From: Phycisphaerae bacterium
GTDB taxonomy: Bacteria > Planctomycetota > Phycisphaerae > UBA1845
Direction: 5' to 3'
Assembly (NCBI GenBank): GCA_029260235.1
Contig: JAJDDP010000189.1
Location: forward strand, 1 to 45,899
DNA length: 45,899 bases
Part shown: one piece after another, positions 34,065 to 42,290 of the stretch
Position numbering within the stretch: the first letter of the stretch is position 1
How the letters are laid out: each line of letters starts with the position of its first letter
Made by a program: the position numbers and the translations under genes
Notes under the pieces: model-generated
The model's input: only the letters and a program-made list of their open reading frames with translations
Told to the model about the DNA's origin: nothing
The model's database searches: none

Positions 34065-36047
34065 TTGTCTGCAAAGATCTTCGAGCTTTGGCTATGCCCC
34101 CCGATCCGCTGGATCGCTTTCCTGCTGGTCGGCGCCTCTGCCTTGCTGGCCCAGCAAGCCGATGATGCCGCTGCCCCACCGCGAGACCCTACCAAGTTGC
34201 CCGCGGGTGTGCTTGGCAAGTATGAGTCAGCCATCACCTCACTCAACAGCCCCGCTGGGGTGGCTATCGATCAGAGAGGGAGAATCTATGTGGCTGAGAC
34301 GGGCGGGCGGCGCATCCGCGTGTTTGACTCGAATGGGCGCCCAATCCGAGAATTCGGAACCGAGACCGATCCTCCGTTGCTCAACCCGACCGGCGTTGCT
34401 GTGGCTGATAACGGGCATGTGTTTGTGTCCGATACCGGGAATAACCGGGTGGTCGAATTCTCGCCCAAAGGCGTGTTCGTTCGGTCGCGAGGTCGGCGGG
34501 GCTGCGCCGACGGCGAATTCATCAACCCGGGAGGCATCGCCCTATCCGGCAAGTGGCTTTATGTGGCTGATACAGGCAACAATCGAGTCCAGCGTCTCGA
34601 TCTAGGTGGTCCTAACGCGCAGATCATCGGGAGGTTTGGGCAAGAACCGGGCAGCTTCAATAGCCCACTCGACGTGTGCGTTGACGCTCAGGGATCCCTC
34701 TATGTGGCTGATTATGACAATCAGCGCATTCAAAAGTTCGATTCCGCTGGTCAGTTTATCACCACCTGGGGCGACTGGGGAGCGGCTGAGGCGCTGCTGG
34801 CTGGGCCTCGAGGCGTCGAATATCACGATGGGCTAATCTATGTTGCTGATTCCCACAACCATCGCATCCAGGCCTTCGATACGAGCGGCAAATTCCGCTA
34901 CGCCTGGGGTGAACACGTCATCAGGCCTTACGAAGGCGAGGGGAAGATTCACTATCCGGATCAAGTCGCCGTGGCTCCGTCGGGTGAATTTGCGGTGGTG
35001 TGTGAGTCGTGGGAGAACCGCTGCCAGGTGTTCGGCCGCGTGGCAGCTGGCGAGAAACCGAAACTCACCCAGTGGTGGGAGGTTGGTCAGGCGATGCATT
35101 ACGGCCCGCTGGCCGACGTGGCTGGGCATGTCATGGTCATGACCGAGACTGAAGGCCATCGCATCATGGTATTCGACGTGTCCCGCGAAGAGCCGATCCT
35201 CATAGGCCAATTCGGGGGGTACGGAACCAAGCCCACCCGTTTCATCAGGCCTGCAGACGTCAAGCTCGATCCTGATTCGATGCGGCTTTACATCGCCGAC
35301 GCCGGCAATCGGCGGTTGCAAATCTTTCGCCTCGCTTTCGATCCGGGCGGTGTGGTCAAGTTTCGGCCCGGGTTGGCCAAGTTCGTCAAATCAATCGACC
35401 TGGTCAGGCTGGGCCAAAACGATCCCCAATTGCGCGACGGCCCGGTGATCGAACCCATCGCCCTGGAACGCGATGATCGAGGCAACACCTACCTGATCAG
35501 TGCCAACCATCCGTTCGTCCTGGTATTCGATCCGAAGTTCAATTTCATGGGTAGCCTGGGTTCAGGCGCCGATGAAGGTCATCCTCTTCAACGGCCCGCA
35601 GACCTCTGCTTCGAGCCTTCTAGCGGTCAAATGTATGTCGTCGATGCCCAGAGTGGCTGGGTTGCTGTGTTTGACCGGGAACGAAAATTCACCTTCGCCT
35701 GGGGAGGGCTGGGAACCGGCGAGGGCAAGTTTACCAAGCCCGTGGGCATTACCCGTGGCTCGGATGGCACCATCTATGTCGTCGATGCCGGGGCCGACCG
35801 CGTTCAGGCCTTCGATGGTCGAGGAAAGTTCCAAATGCAATGGGGATCGACCGGACTTGGGGCATCTCAATTCTTCAAGCCGGTGGGCGTTGTGCAGGAC
35901 GAACGGAAGCGCCTGATCATCGTCGACTATGGAAACCATCGCGGCATGTACTTCAAGGCCGACGGCAAATTCATCAGCGCCTTTGGTCCGCGACTTTTTG
36001 TCAGGCCTACCCGTTCGTCGGGTAGACCGCAGCCAACAGCTGATTAG
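34065..36047 (+). CDS. Secreted NHL-repeat beta-propeller protein
   Basis: This encodes 660 residues from a TTG at 34065, which has GGAG with eight-base spacing and puts a signal peptide (IRWIAFLLVGASALLAQQ) at the N-terminus; the open frame extends to 33933. About 11 NHL-type repeats fill the protein, for example PAGVAIDQRGRIYVAETGGR, PTGVAVADNGHVFVSDTGNN, PLDVCVDAQGSLYVADYDNQ and PVGITRGSDGTIYVVDAGAD. This is enough for two propellers or one large array. Such proteins act as exported binding scaffolds or, rarely, lyases; no catalytic site is visible. It is divergent from the cystathionine synthase gene and 21 bases upstream of a YtkA-like lipoprotein gene, so it is probably the first gene of a three-gene unit ending in a di-haem peroxidase. 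Confidence 0.85.
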   Translation: MSAKIFELWLCPPIRWIAFLLVGASALLAQQADDAAAPPRDPTKLPAGVLGKYESAITSLNSPAGVAIDQRGRIYVAETGGRRIRVFDSNGRPIREFGTETDPPLLNPTGVAVADNGHVFVSDTGNNRVVEFSPKGVFVRSRGRRGCADGEFINPGGIALSGKWLYVADTGNNRVQRLDLGGPNAQIIGRFGQEPGSFNSPLDVCVDAQGSLYVADYDNQRIQKFDSAGQFITTWGDWGAAEALLAGPRGVEYHDGLIYVADSHNHRIQAFDTSGKFRYAWGEHVIRPYEGEGKIHYPDQVAVAPSGEFAVVCESWENRCQVFGRVAAGEKPKLTQWWEVGQAMHYGPLADVAGHVMVMTETEGHRIMVFDVSREEPILIGQFGGYGTKPTRFIRPADVKLDPDSMRLYIADAGNRRLQIFRLAFDPGGVVKFRPGLAKFVKSIDLVRLGQNDPQLRDGPVIEPIALERDDRGNTYLISANHPFVLVFDPKFNFMGSLGSGADEGHPLQRPADLCFEPSSGQMYVVDAQSGWVAVFDRERKFTFAWGGLGTGEGKFTKPVGITRGSDGTIYVVDAGADRVQAFDGRGKFQMQWGSTGLGASQFFKPVGVVQDERKRLIIVDYGNHRGMYFKADGKFISAFGPRLFVRPTRSSGRPQPTAD

Positions 36048-36068
36048 GAATAGAGACGGCGATCTATC

Positions 36069-36548
36069 ATGCTCGAATCCAACATCCAAACACGCTTGCT
36101 CCTGGCTGCCGCTTTGGTTTTCTGGACCGGTTGTCAGAACCGCGAGACCGGTTCCTGGCAGGCAGCGCCCAGGCCAAGCCAAGCATCAATTCCCCAGCCC
36201 GCGGTGCCCCAGTTCGACCTTGGAGGCCTAAGCAACGACGGCACCTTCTATGTCTGCTACCAGACCAAGCCGGACCCACCGCCGCTCAACGAACCGTTTG
36301 ATGTTGATGTATTCGTGTGCAATGCCGCCAAGACACAACTGCTGGCCGACGTTGGTTTGACCGCCGATGCGGATATGCCCGCCCATGGGCACGGCATGAA
36401 CACCTTACCCAAAGTTCAAGCCCTGCCCAACGGAGGCTTCAGCGTTGAGGGCATGCTCTTTCACATGTCAGGGCACTGGGAGATATATTTCGACATTTCG
36501 CGCAACGGGATTACGGAACGGGCTCAGTTTGATGTCCACCTGGATTGA
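36069..36548 (+). CDS. YtkA/FixH-like lipoprotein
   Basis: This encodes 159 residues. The signal peptide ends in FWTGC, a probable lipidation site with an atypical tryptophan three residues before the cysteine. A proline- and glutamine-rich linker (about 28-50) leads to an Ig-like beta domain with the YtkA pattern: DADMPAHGHGMNTLPKV (about 101-117), then GFSVEGMLFHMSGHWEIYF (about 124-142). The histidine/methionine-rich surface of such domains suggests copper or haem-protein contact, which fits the di-haem peroxidase gene that overlaps its end by 17 bases. It lies 21 bases after the NHL gene. A periplasmic chaperone or electron-transfer accessory role is inferred, not shown. Confidence 0.75.
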   Translation: MLESNIQTRLLLAAALVFWTGCQNRETGSWQAAPRPSQASIPQPAVPQFDLGGLSNDGTFYVCYQTKPDPPPLNEPFDVDVFVCNAAKTQLLADVGLTADADMPAHGHGMNTLPKVQALPNGGFSVEGMLFHMSGHWEIYFDISRNGITERAQFDVHLD

Positions 36549-37875
36549 TCGTACTTCATCTCGGCGCGTGCTGCTGGGGGGTCTGGCTGCGGCTTTACTT
36601 CCTTGCTCGACAGCATCCCCAGCCAATGCGGGCGACGCTGGGGCCGTCGGGTTCAGCCCACAGGAACAGGAGCGCATCTACCAACACTCGCCCCTGCCAC
36701 CACTCCCAGCCGACCCGACCAATCGGGTGGCCGATTTCCCGCCGGCCGTTCGCTTGGGGCAGTTTCTATATTTCGACAGGCGGCTGTCTGCCAACGGCGA
36801 AGTATCCTGCGCCACCTGCCACGATCCTGCCAAGGGTTTAGCCGACGAAAACACCCTGGCAGAAGGCGTCGACACTGGAACCCGTCACTCACAGGCGGTT
36901 TGGAACATGGCTTACAACCGCTGGTTTTTCTGGGACGGGCGGGCCGACACCCTCTGGTCTCAGGCGTTGATACCCACGGAAGGCCCTGCCGAGCTGGGCT
37001 CCACTCGCCTGCAGCTCATCCACCTGCTATCAAGCGATAACGCACTCCGATCAGCCTACGAACACATTTTTGGTCCGTTGCCCAATTTCTCAGATGAGTC
37101 GCGGTTTCCAAAGGTGGGGCGCCCAGTGCCTGATGATGACACCCATCCGCATCATCGGGTATGGTCGTCTATGGATGATGCGGACCAACTTGCAGTCAAC
37201 ACCGTCTACGCCAACTCTGGGAAATGTGTCGCGGCTTATGAACGACGCCTGCTAAGCAAGGACAGCCCGTTCGACGTGTTCGTAGAGGGCCTCAGGGGCG
37301 GAGATCCAACAAAGATGGCGGCCTTGTCAGCCTCAGCCCAGCGAGGCCTCAAGCTGTTCATCGGACGGGGCAACTGCCGCATCTGCCACAGCGGACCTAA
37401 CTTCACCGACGGCGAATTCCACGACATCCGTATGCCGCCCCTGCCGGGGCAACAGCCAACCGACTCAGCCCGCTACCAAGGTGTGGTTGATGCCCAGGGC
37501 AATCCCTTCAACGCAGCCGGACAGTTCAGCGATGACCGCGAAGGAGCAGCGGCTAAGAAGCTCAGCTTCCTGGTTCAAAAGCCGGAACAATGGGGCCAAT
37601 TCAAAACCCCAAGCCTCCGCAGCGTCGCCCTCAGCGCCCCCTACATGCACCAGGGGCAGAAAAAGACCCTCCGCGACGTGCTTCATCACTACTCGACACT
37701 GGAGGGCGCCCTCCCGCCCGGTCATCATGGCCAACCCGAGCAACTCATCGTGCCCTTGCAGTTCACCATCCAAGAGATGGAAGATCTGCAAGCATTCCTA
37801 ATCGCCCTGACAGGCGCACCGCTCGATCCCAAACTACTTGAGCAACCAGCATCGCCCGTATGGAGCGAGCTCTAA
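36532..37875 (+). CDS. Tat-exported di-haem cytochrome c peroxidase/MauG-like protein
   Basis: This encodes 447 residues from the ATG at 36532, inside the end of the YtkA-like gene (17-base overlap). The start gives a twin-arginine signal (TSSRRVLLGGLAAALLPC); an upstream ATG at 36445 would lie in a frame shadow of the neighbour. Two c-type haem sites are present, CATCH (C93, C96, H97) and CRICH (C282, C285, H286). The family segments FDRRLSANGEVSCATCHDP and FWDGRADTLWSQA flank the first, and the C-terminal PYMHQGQKKTLRDVLHHYS matches bacterial cytochrome c peroxidases and MauG-like oxidases. The enzyme would reduce peroxide or oxidise a protein partner in the periplasm. Its partner may be the lipoprotein or NHL protein encoded just upstream. 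Confidence 0.92.
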   Translation: MSTWIDRTSSRRVLLGGLAAALLPCSTASPANAGDAGAVGFSPQEQERIYQHSPLPPLPADPTNRVADFPPAVRLGQFLYFDRRLSANGEVSCATCHDPAKGLADENTLAEGVDTGTRHSQAVWNMAYNRWFFWDGRADTLWSQALIPTEGPAELGSTRLQLIHLLSSDNALRSAYEHIFGPLPNFSDESRFPKVGRPVPDDDTHPHHRVWSSMDDADQLAVNTVYANSGKCVAAYERRLLSKDSPFDVFVEGLRGGDPTKMAALSASAQRGLKLFIGRGNCRICHSGPNFTDGEFHDIRMPPLPGQQPTDSARYQGVVDAQGNPFNAAGQFSDDREGAAAKKLSFLVQKPEQWGQFKTPSLRSVALSAPYMHQGQKKTLRDVLHHYSTLEGALPPGHHGQPEQLIVPLQFTIQEMEDLQAFLIALTGAPLDPKLLEQPASPVWSEL

Positions 37876-37915
37876 TTGGCTGGTGTATCCCACCCACTCG
37901 CCTGCCGTGCCTCTG

Positions 37916-37959
37916 CGCGGATTGGGGCGGATCAATTCCCTAGATTGAGAAAATCCGCG
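37916..37959. repeat. Nested inverted repeat downstream of the peroxidase gene
   Basis: Outer arms CGCGGATT (37916-37923) and AATCCGCG (37952-37959) are perfect eight-base complements. An inner pair TCAAT (37932-37936) and ATTGA (37944-37948) encloses a seven-base loop. It lies 40 bases past the peroxidase stop and about 70 bases before the promoter candidate of the next gene. It could end the peroxidase transcript or act as an operator for the next gene. No U-run follows. Confidence 0.45.
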
Positions 37960-38029
37960 ACATAGCACCCCAAACAGCCGGCTCAGCGTCCGGTAACCAG
38001 CTGCACGATACACATTCGCCAGATTGTGA

Positions 38030-38059
38030 TTGTTTCGCTATGGCGATAAGGAGTATACT
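38030..38059 (+). promoter_or_regulatory. Candidate promoter of the choice-of-anchor-B gene
   Basis: TTGTTT (38030-38035), an 18-base spacer and TATACT (38054-38059) form a fair sigma70-like promoter. A transcript would start near 38066 and carry two GGAG motifs, the second correctly placed eight bases before the ATG at 38113. The remaining intergenic bases show only the nested inverted repeat described separately. Confidence 0.4.
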
Positions 38060-38112
38060 CGACGGTGTGCAGCATTTTTGGAGGTCCGAATAAACAATTT
38101 GGAGAATAACTG

Positions 38113-40776
38113 ATGCGGAACAAGTCAACCGAGGGGAAGTTCCTGGCCTTGCTGGCCGGACTGGTTGCAATTCCTGCGGTGGGCCTTGCCCACCCCGATG
38201 ATCCGAAAGTCTTAGACCGCTTGCCTCGCTATGAGGGGCCTGGATACCGAAGCGGCGATCCCGAATCACCAGGTGCAGCCCAAGCTGGGACCTTTCCGTC
38301 CAGCGGCGTCAACCTATTGAGTTGGCTGTCGCTTGTGGACTTTGGTAGCTTCATCGACGCGAACGATTGCTGGGGCTATGTCTCGCCGTCCGGGCGGGAG
38401 TACGCCATCATCGGACTGCGGTCAGCCACCGGCTTCGTCGAGATCACCGACCCAGCCAATCCGGTGATCATCGCTACGCCCGCAAGCCCATCGAGCATCT
38501 GGCGGGATATCAAAACGTATGACCAATACGCTTACGCTGTCTCCGAAGGCGGATCTGGAATTCAAGTCTTCGATTTGACCCAGATCGATTCAGGCACGGT
38601 GACTTTGGCCAACACCATCACCACCGGCGGCGTAACCTCGTCGCACAACGTGGTAATCGATACCGATTCGGGTTTCTTGTACCGCTGCGGCGGGTCATCA
38701 GGCTTGGGCTTGCGTTTCTACGACCTGGCTACGCCTTCCACGCCGCTGAACGTCGGCACCTGGACGGATCGCTATGTCCACGACGCTCAAGTGTATACCT
38801 ACAGCGGCGGCATCTACGACGGCAGGGAGATCGCTTTTTGTTGCAGCGGGTTCGGCAATGGCGGAACCGAAACAGGCCTGGACATCGTTGACGTGACCGA
38901 CAAAGGCAACCCGATCAACATATCTCGGCTGATCTATCCGGGCGGGGCCTACTCGCACCAGTGCTGGCTCAGCGAAGACCAGCAGATTCTTTATCTCAAC
39001 GACGAACTGGACGAGAACGGTGGGATCTTCACCACCACGCACATCATCAACGTCTCGGACATAGATAACCCCGTGTTCATTAAGTCCTTCACCAACGCAT
39101 CGACAGCGATTGGCCACAACCTGTACACGATGAACTCACTGATCTTCGAAGCCAACTACCGCAGTGGACTGCGCATTTTTGAGGCTTCGGATCCTCTCAA
39201 CCCCAACGAAGTCGCCTTCTTCGACACTTGGGTGCCCGACGACAACGCCAGCTTCAACGGCTTGTGGAGCACTTATCCATACTTTCCCAGCGGCACGGTC
39301 ATAGGCAGCGATATCGAAAAAGGGCTGTTCATGTGGGAGCTTGCTTTCGATTTTGTCTCCTTTAGCTTCCCATCCGGCATCCCCGGTTCGATGCTTCCTG
39401 CTACGCCAACGTCCGTCGATGTAGACATCACTGATTTCGGCTCTCCTCTGGATCCCTCAAGTGTTACCCTCAACGTCAGCATAGACGGAGCGCCAGACAT
39501 CCAGATTCCTATGGCAGACATGGGCAGCTTCTTTCAGGGCGACTTGCCGGCGACCAATTGTGGCTCGACGGTGGAATTTTATGTCTCAGCCTTGAACGAC
39601 AACGCCACCGTGTTCGTCAATCCGCCCAATGCCCCAGCCACACGCTACCAGGTCGACATCATCACTAACGTAGCCCAGCTGGTCTTCGACGACTTTGAAG
39701 CAGCTTCGGGTTGGACGGTGAATGACGGCAGTGATACAGCCACCACCGGCATCTGGACTCAGGTAGACCCGGTCGGAACATCGGCTCAACCAGAAGACGA
39801 CCACACCACCAGCGGAACGCAGTGCTGGGTGACAGGACAGGGCACCGTCGGCGGTGGCCTGGGGGCGAATGATGTCGATGGCGGCAAGACCACATTGATC
39901 TCTCAGGTCTACGATCTAAGCGGCGAAGCCGACGCCGTCGGCAGCTACTATCGCTGGTACTCGAACGGAACCGGCGGAGACCCCAACAACGATGTGTTCA
40001 TTATCGATATCTCGAACGACGGTGGAACGAATTGGACGAACGTCGAGACCGTCGGACCCGGCGGTGCCGAGGTCGGGGGCGGCTGGATCCTCCACGAGTT
40101 TACGGTCAGTGATTTCGTAGCGCCGACATCACAAATTCAGGTCCGGTTTATCGCAACCGACAACGGCAGCGGTTCCATCATCGAAGCAGCCATCGACGAC
40201 TTCGACATCACCGCACCTGAGTGCGTGGTAGCTACCCCGCCGACGATCACCGCAGCCGCTAGCGTCTTGACTCACGGCGCAGCCGGTGATTTTGTCGAAC
40301 CCTTGGTGGGTGGAACCATCCATGAGACGAGACTATTAGGCGTCACCACATTGGTGGTCAACTTCGACATGGCTATGGACCCAGCCACAACCATCGCTGC
40401 CAACATCTCGGCGATAGGCCTTAACAGCGGAGCCTACGGCGGATCCGTCGGGGCTTCCCTGGGTGGAGCCAGCGATGAACTGACCATCACCTTTAGCCCG
40501 GCGCTGACCGATGTTGACCGCTACACCATCGACTTGGTTGGCATGAGTTCAGCTGCGGGGTCAGCCTTGGTGGCTAGTACGTTTGAAGTCATCGCCCTTA
40601 GCGGCGACAATGACCAGAACGGTGTCGTCTCTACCGGCGATGCATCCATCATCAAGCCTCTGTTTGGCACGGCCTTGGACGCCTCGAATTTCGGGTTCGA
40701 TTTCAACGTTGACGGAGTAATCAGCACGGGCGACGCATCCCAGATCAAGCCGAGGTTTGGTAACACCGCCCCGTAG
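38113..40776 (+). CDS. Choice-of-anchor-B (LVIVD-repeat) surface protein with C-terminal dockerin
   Basis: This encodes 887 residues with GGAG eight bases before the ATG. A signal peptide (about 1-26, ending GLAHP) precedes a choice-of-anchor-B beta-propeller region (about 55-415) with LVIVD-like units such as FVEITDPANPVIIATPASP and LDIVDVTDKGNPINISRLIY. A beta-sandwich of jelly-roll/MAM look (about 525-700; VFDDFEAASGWTVND to IEAAIDDFDIT) and a short Ig-like domain follow. The last 60 residues are a dockerin with two calcium loops, DNDQNGVVSTGD and DFNVDGVISTGD. Dockerins bind cohesins; here the domain more likely serves as a surface-sorting tag, as in many planctomycete secreted proteins. 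A terminator follows about 60 bases after the stop. Confidence 0.9.
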   Translation: MRNKSTEGKFLALLAGLVAIPAVGLAHPDDPKVLDRLPRYEGPGYRSGDPESPGAAQAGTFPSSGVNLLSWLSLVDFGSFIDANDCWGYVSPSGREYAIIGLRSATGFVEITDPANPVIIATPASPSSIWRDIKTYDQYAYAVSEGGSGIQVFDLTQIDSGTVTLANTITTGGVTSSHNVVIDTDSGFLYRCGGSSGLGLRFYDLATPSTPLNVGTWTDRYVHDAQVYTYSGGIYDGREIAFCCSGFGNGGTETGLDIVDVTDKGNPINISRLIYPGGAYSHQCWLSEDQQILYLNDELDENGGIFTTTHIINVSDIDNPVFIKSFTNASTAIGHNLYTMNSLIFEANYRSGLRIFEASDPLNPNEVAFFDTWVPDDNASFNGLWSTYPYFPSGTVIGSDIEKGLFMWELAFDFVSFSFPSGIPGSMLPATPTSVDVDITDFGSPLDPSSVTLNVSIDGAPDIQIPMADMGSFFQGDLPATNCGSTVEFYVSALNDNATVFVNPPNAPATRYQVDIITNVAQLVFDDFEAASGWTVNDGSDTATTGIWTQVDPVGTSAQPEDDHTTSGTQCWVTGQGTVGGGLGANDVDGGKTTLISQVYDLSGEADAVGSYYRWYSNGTGGDPNNDVFIIDISNDGGTNWTNVETVGPGGAEVGGGWILHEFTVSDFVAPTSQIQVRFIATDNGSGSIIEAAIDDFDITAPECVVATPPTITAAASVLTHGAAGDFVEPLVGGTIHETRLLGVTTLVVNFDMAMDPATTIAANISAIGLNSGAYGGSVGASLGGASDELTITFSPALTDVDRYTIDLVGMSSAAGSALVASTFEVIALSGDNDQNGVVSTGDASIIKPLFGTALDASNFGFDFNVDGVISTGDASQIKPRFGNTAP

Positions 40777-40832
40777 CTCTTTTTGAATAGGCCTCCCGTT
40801 TTGAGGTCGCTCAACAATAACCTGCATCACTG

Positions 40833-40870
40833 CCTGCAGCTTCCCAGTGCGAGAAGCTGCGGGCTTTTTC
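40833..40870 (+). terminator. Rho-independent terminator
   Basis: CCTGCAGCTTC (40833-40843) pairs along 11 positions (one G-U wobble) with GAAGCTGCGGG (40853-40863), and a CTTTTTC run follows at once. This is a textbook intrinsic terminator for the choice-of-anchor-B gene. It separates that gene from the downstream three-gene operon. Confidence 0.8.
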
Positions 40871-40904
40871 TTGCGCGGCGGCGACCTGCGGAAAAGCCCG
40901 TCTA

Positions 40905-40933
40905 TCGACGCGAGCGCCATGGGGCGACATAAT
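40905..40933 (+). promoter_or_regulatory. Candidate promoter of the ligase/radical SAM/flavoenzyme operon
   Basis: TCGACG (40905-40910), 17 bases and CATAAT (40928-40933) match four and five positions of the sigma70 consensus. Transcription would start near 40940, just ahead of the strong AGGAGG ribosome site of the first gene. It lies directly after the intrinsic terminator, which makes an independent promoter here necessary. Confidence 0.3.
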
Positions 40934-40958
40934 GGCTCCATATTCAGGAGGACACGTC

Positions 40959-42290
40959 ATGAAGCCAAGATATCCAATCCGAGTAGTCGCTGACCTGACA
41001 GAGGCCAAGCGCAACACTATCTTCAATAGGTCCGTCGATCAGGCGCGGGCCTGTGTCGCAGATGGTGATGTCGAAGGCATCCGCAAGATCGATGGCCAAT
41101 TTGCGTTGATGGGTAGGCAAGGGCATATCATTCGCATGGCCCGATCCTTGGCGGTGCCCATGCGCTACTTCATCGCCAAGTTCGTCGATGGCCCCGGCTT
41201 GGTGGTCGCCCATCGCATCGACACCATCCGCGATTGGCTCATCGGGCAGGGGCTGAGCGAGCAATTTCATCCTTCCTATACCCGGATGGTACCTGCCCAC
41301 TACGTCACCGAGATTGCCCTGGTGGGATGTCCCGATCCCAATCCCAGCTACACCCGATTCTTCGCACCAAAGCGCGAAGCGCTGCCCGCCGACCTTGGTC
41401 AAATCGGTGAAGCCTATGTCAACGCCGTGGCCTCAGAGACGGACAAGTGGTTACGCTCCTTGCCGGACGATGCGCCCGTTGGGGTTTGTTTCTCCGGCGG
41501 TATTGATAGCGGAGCAGTGCTCCTGGTTGCGTATCATCTCATGCTCAAGAACGGAATGAACCCAGCCAGGCTCAAGGCGTTCACGCTCTCCATCGGGGGA
41601 GGCGGATCTGATCTGACCCAGGCCCGAGAGTTCTTGAAGAACTTGGACCTCTCATTCCTGCATGAACCGATCGAGGTATCGCCGAAGGAAGTTGATTTCA
41701 AGGATGCAGTAGCCACCGTCGAAGACTACAAGCTCCTCGACGTGCAGGCCGCCACTGTCATGTTGTCCCTTTGTCGCGGCATACGGAACCGCTACCCCGA
41801 TTGGACCTACTTGCTCGATGGCGACGGCGGCGACGAGAACCTCAAGGACTACCCCATCGAAGCCAATTCAGAACTGACCATCGCCAGCGTGCTGAACAAC
41901 CGCATGCTCTATCAGGAGGGCTGGGGAATCGAAGCCATCAAACACTCCTTGACCTACAGCGGCGGGCTAAGCCGTGGCTGTACCCGCACCTTCGCACCTG
42001 CCGCTGCCATGGATTTTGAAACATTCAGCCCCTTCATGCTGCCCAACGTAGTGACTGTGGCTGAGGGCATCCCATTTATCGAATTGACCGATTGGAGCCA
42101 TGATCGGCTGTATGAGCTTAAGGGGGCCATTGTCTCCCGGGGGGTTGAAGCGCTTACTGGTATGCACATGCCAATCTTCCCCAAGCGTCGCTTCCAGGAT
42201 GGGGCAGGTGAGGTCAGCGCCCTATCGGAGCAGCTACCCCAGGATGAATCCACTTGCCGACAAGCGTTTGCGAATTTGTTCGATGCCTGA
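40959..42290 (+). CDS. Asparagine-synthetase/beta-lactam-synthetase-like ligase lacking the glutaminase cysteine
   Basis: This encodes 443 residues from the ATG at 40959, fixed by AGGAGG seven bases upstream. The C-terminal half is an AANH ATP-pyrophosphatase synthetase domain: PP-loop FSGGIDSGAV at 178-187 and YLLDGDGGDENL at 284-295, the equivalent of the asparagine synthetase GxGxDE segment. The N-terminal 120 residues keep a shrunken class II amidotransferase fold (KIDGQFALMG at 43-52; IIRMARSLAVPMRYFI at 57-72). However, the second residue is lysine, not the catalytic cysteine, so glutamine hydrolysis is not expected. This is the situation in beta-lactam synthetase, which adenylates a carboxylate for amide closure. 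It overlaps the radical SAM gene by eight bases. The substrate is unknown. Confidence 0.85.
   Translation: MKPRYPIRVVADLTEAKRNTIFNRSVDQARACVADGDVEGIRKIDGQFALMGRQGHIIRMARSLAVPMRYFIAKFVDGPGLVVAHRIDTIRDWLIGQGLSEQFHPSYTRMVPAHYVTEIALVGCPDPNPSYTRFFAPKREALPADLGQIGEAYVNAVASETDKWLRSLPDDAPVGVCFSGGIDSGAVLLVAYHLMLKNGMNPARLKAFTLSIGGGGSDLTQAREFLKNLDLSFLHEPIEVSPKEVDFKDAVATVEDYKLLDVQAATVMLSLCRGIRNRYPDWTYLLDGDGGDENLKDYPIEANSELTIASVLNNRMLYQEGWGIEAIKHSLTYSGGLSRGCTRTFAPAAAMDFETFSPFMLPNVVTVAEGIPFIELTDWSHDRLYELKGAIVSRGVEALTGMHMPIFPKRRFQDGAGEVSALSEQLPQDESTCRQAFANLFDA

Noticed and set aside
36445..36531. Longer start for the di-haem peroxidase
   Set aside because: It would double-code most of the YtkA-like domain and push the Tat signal away from the N-terminus.
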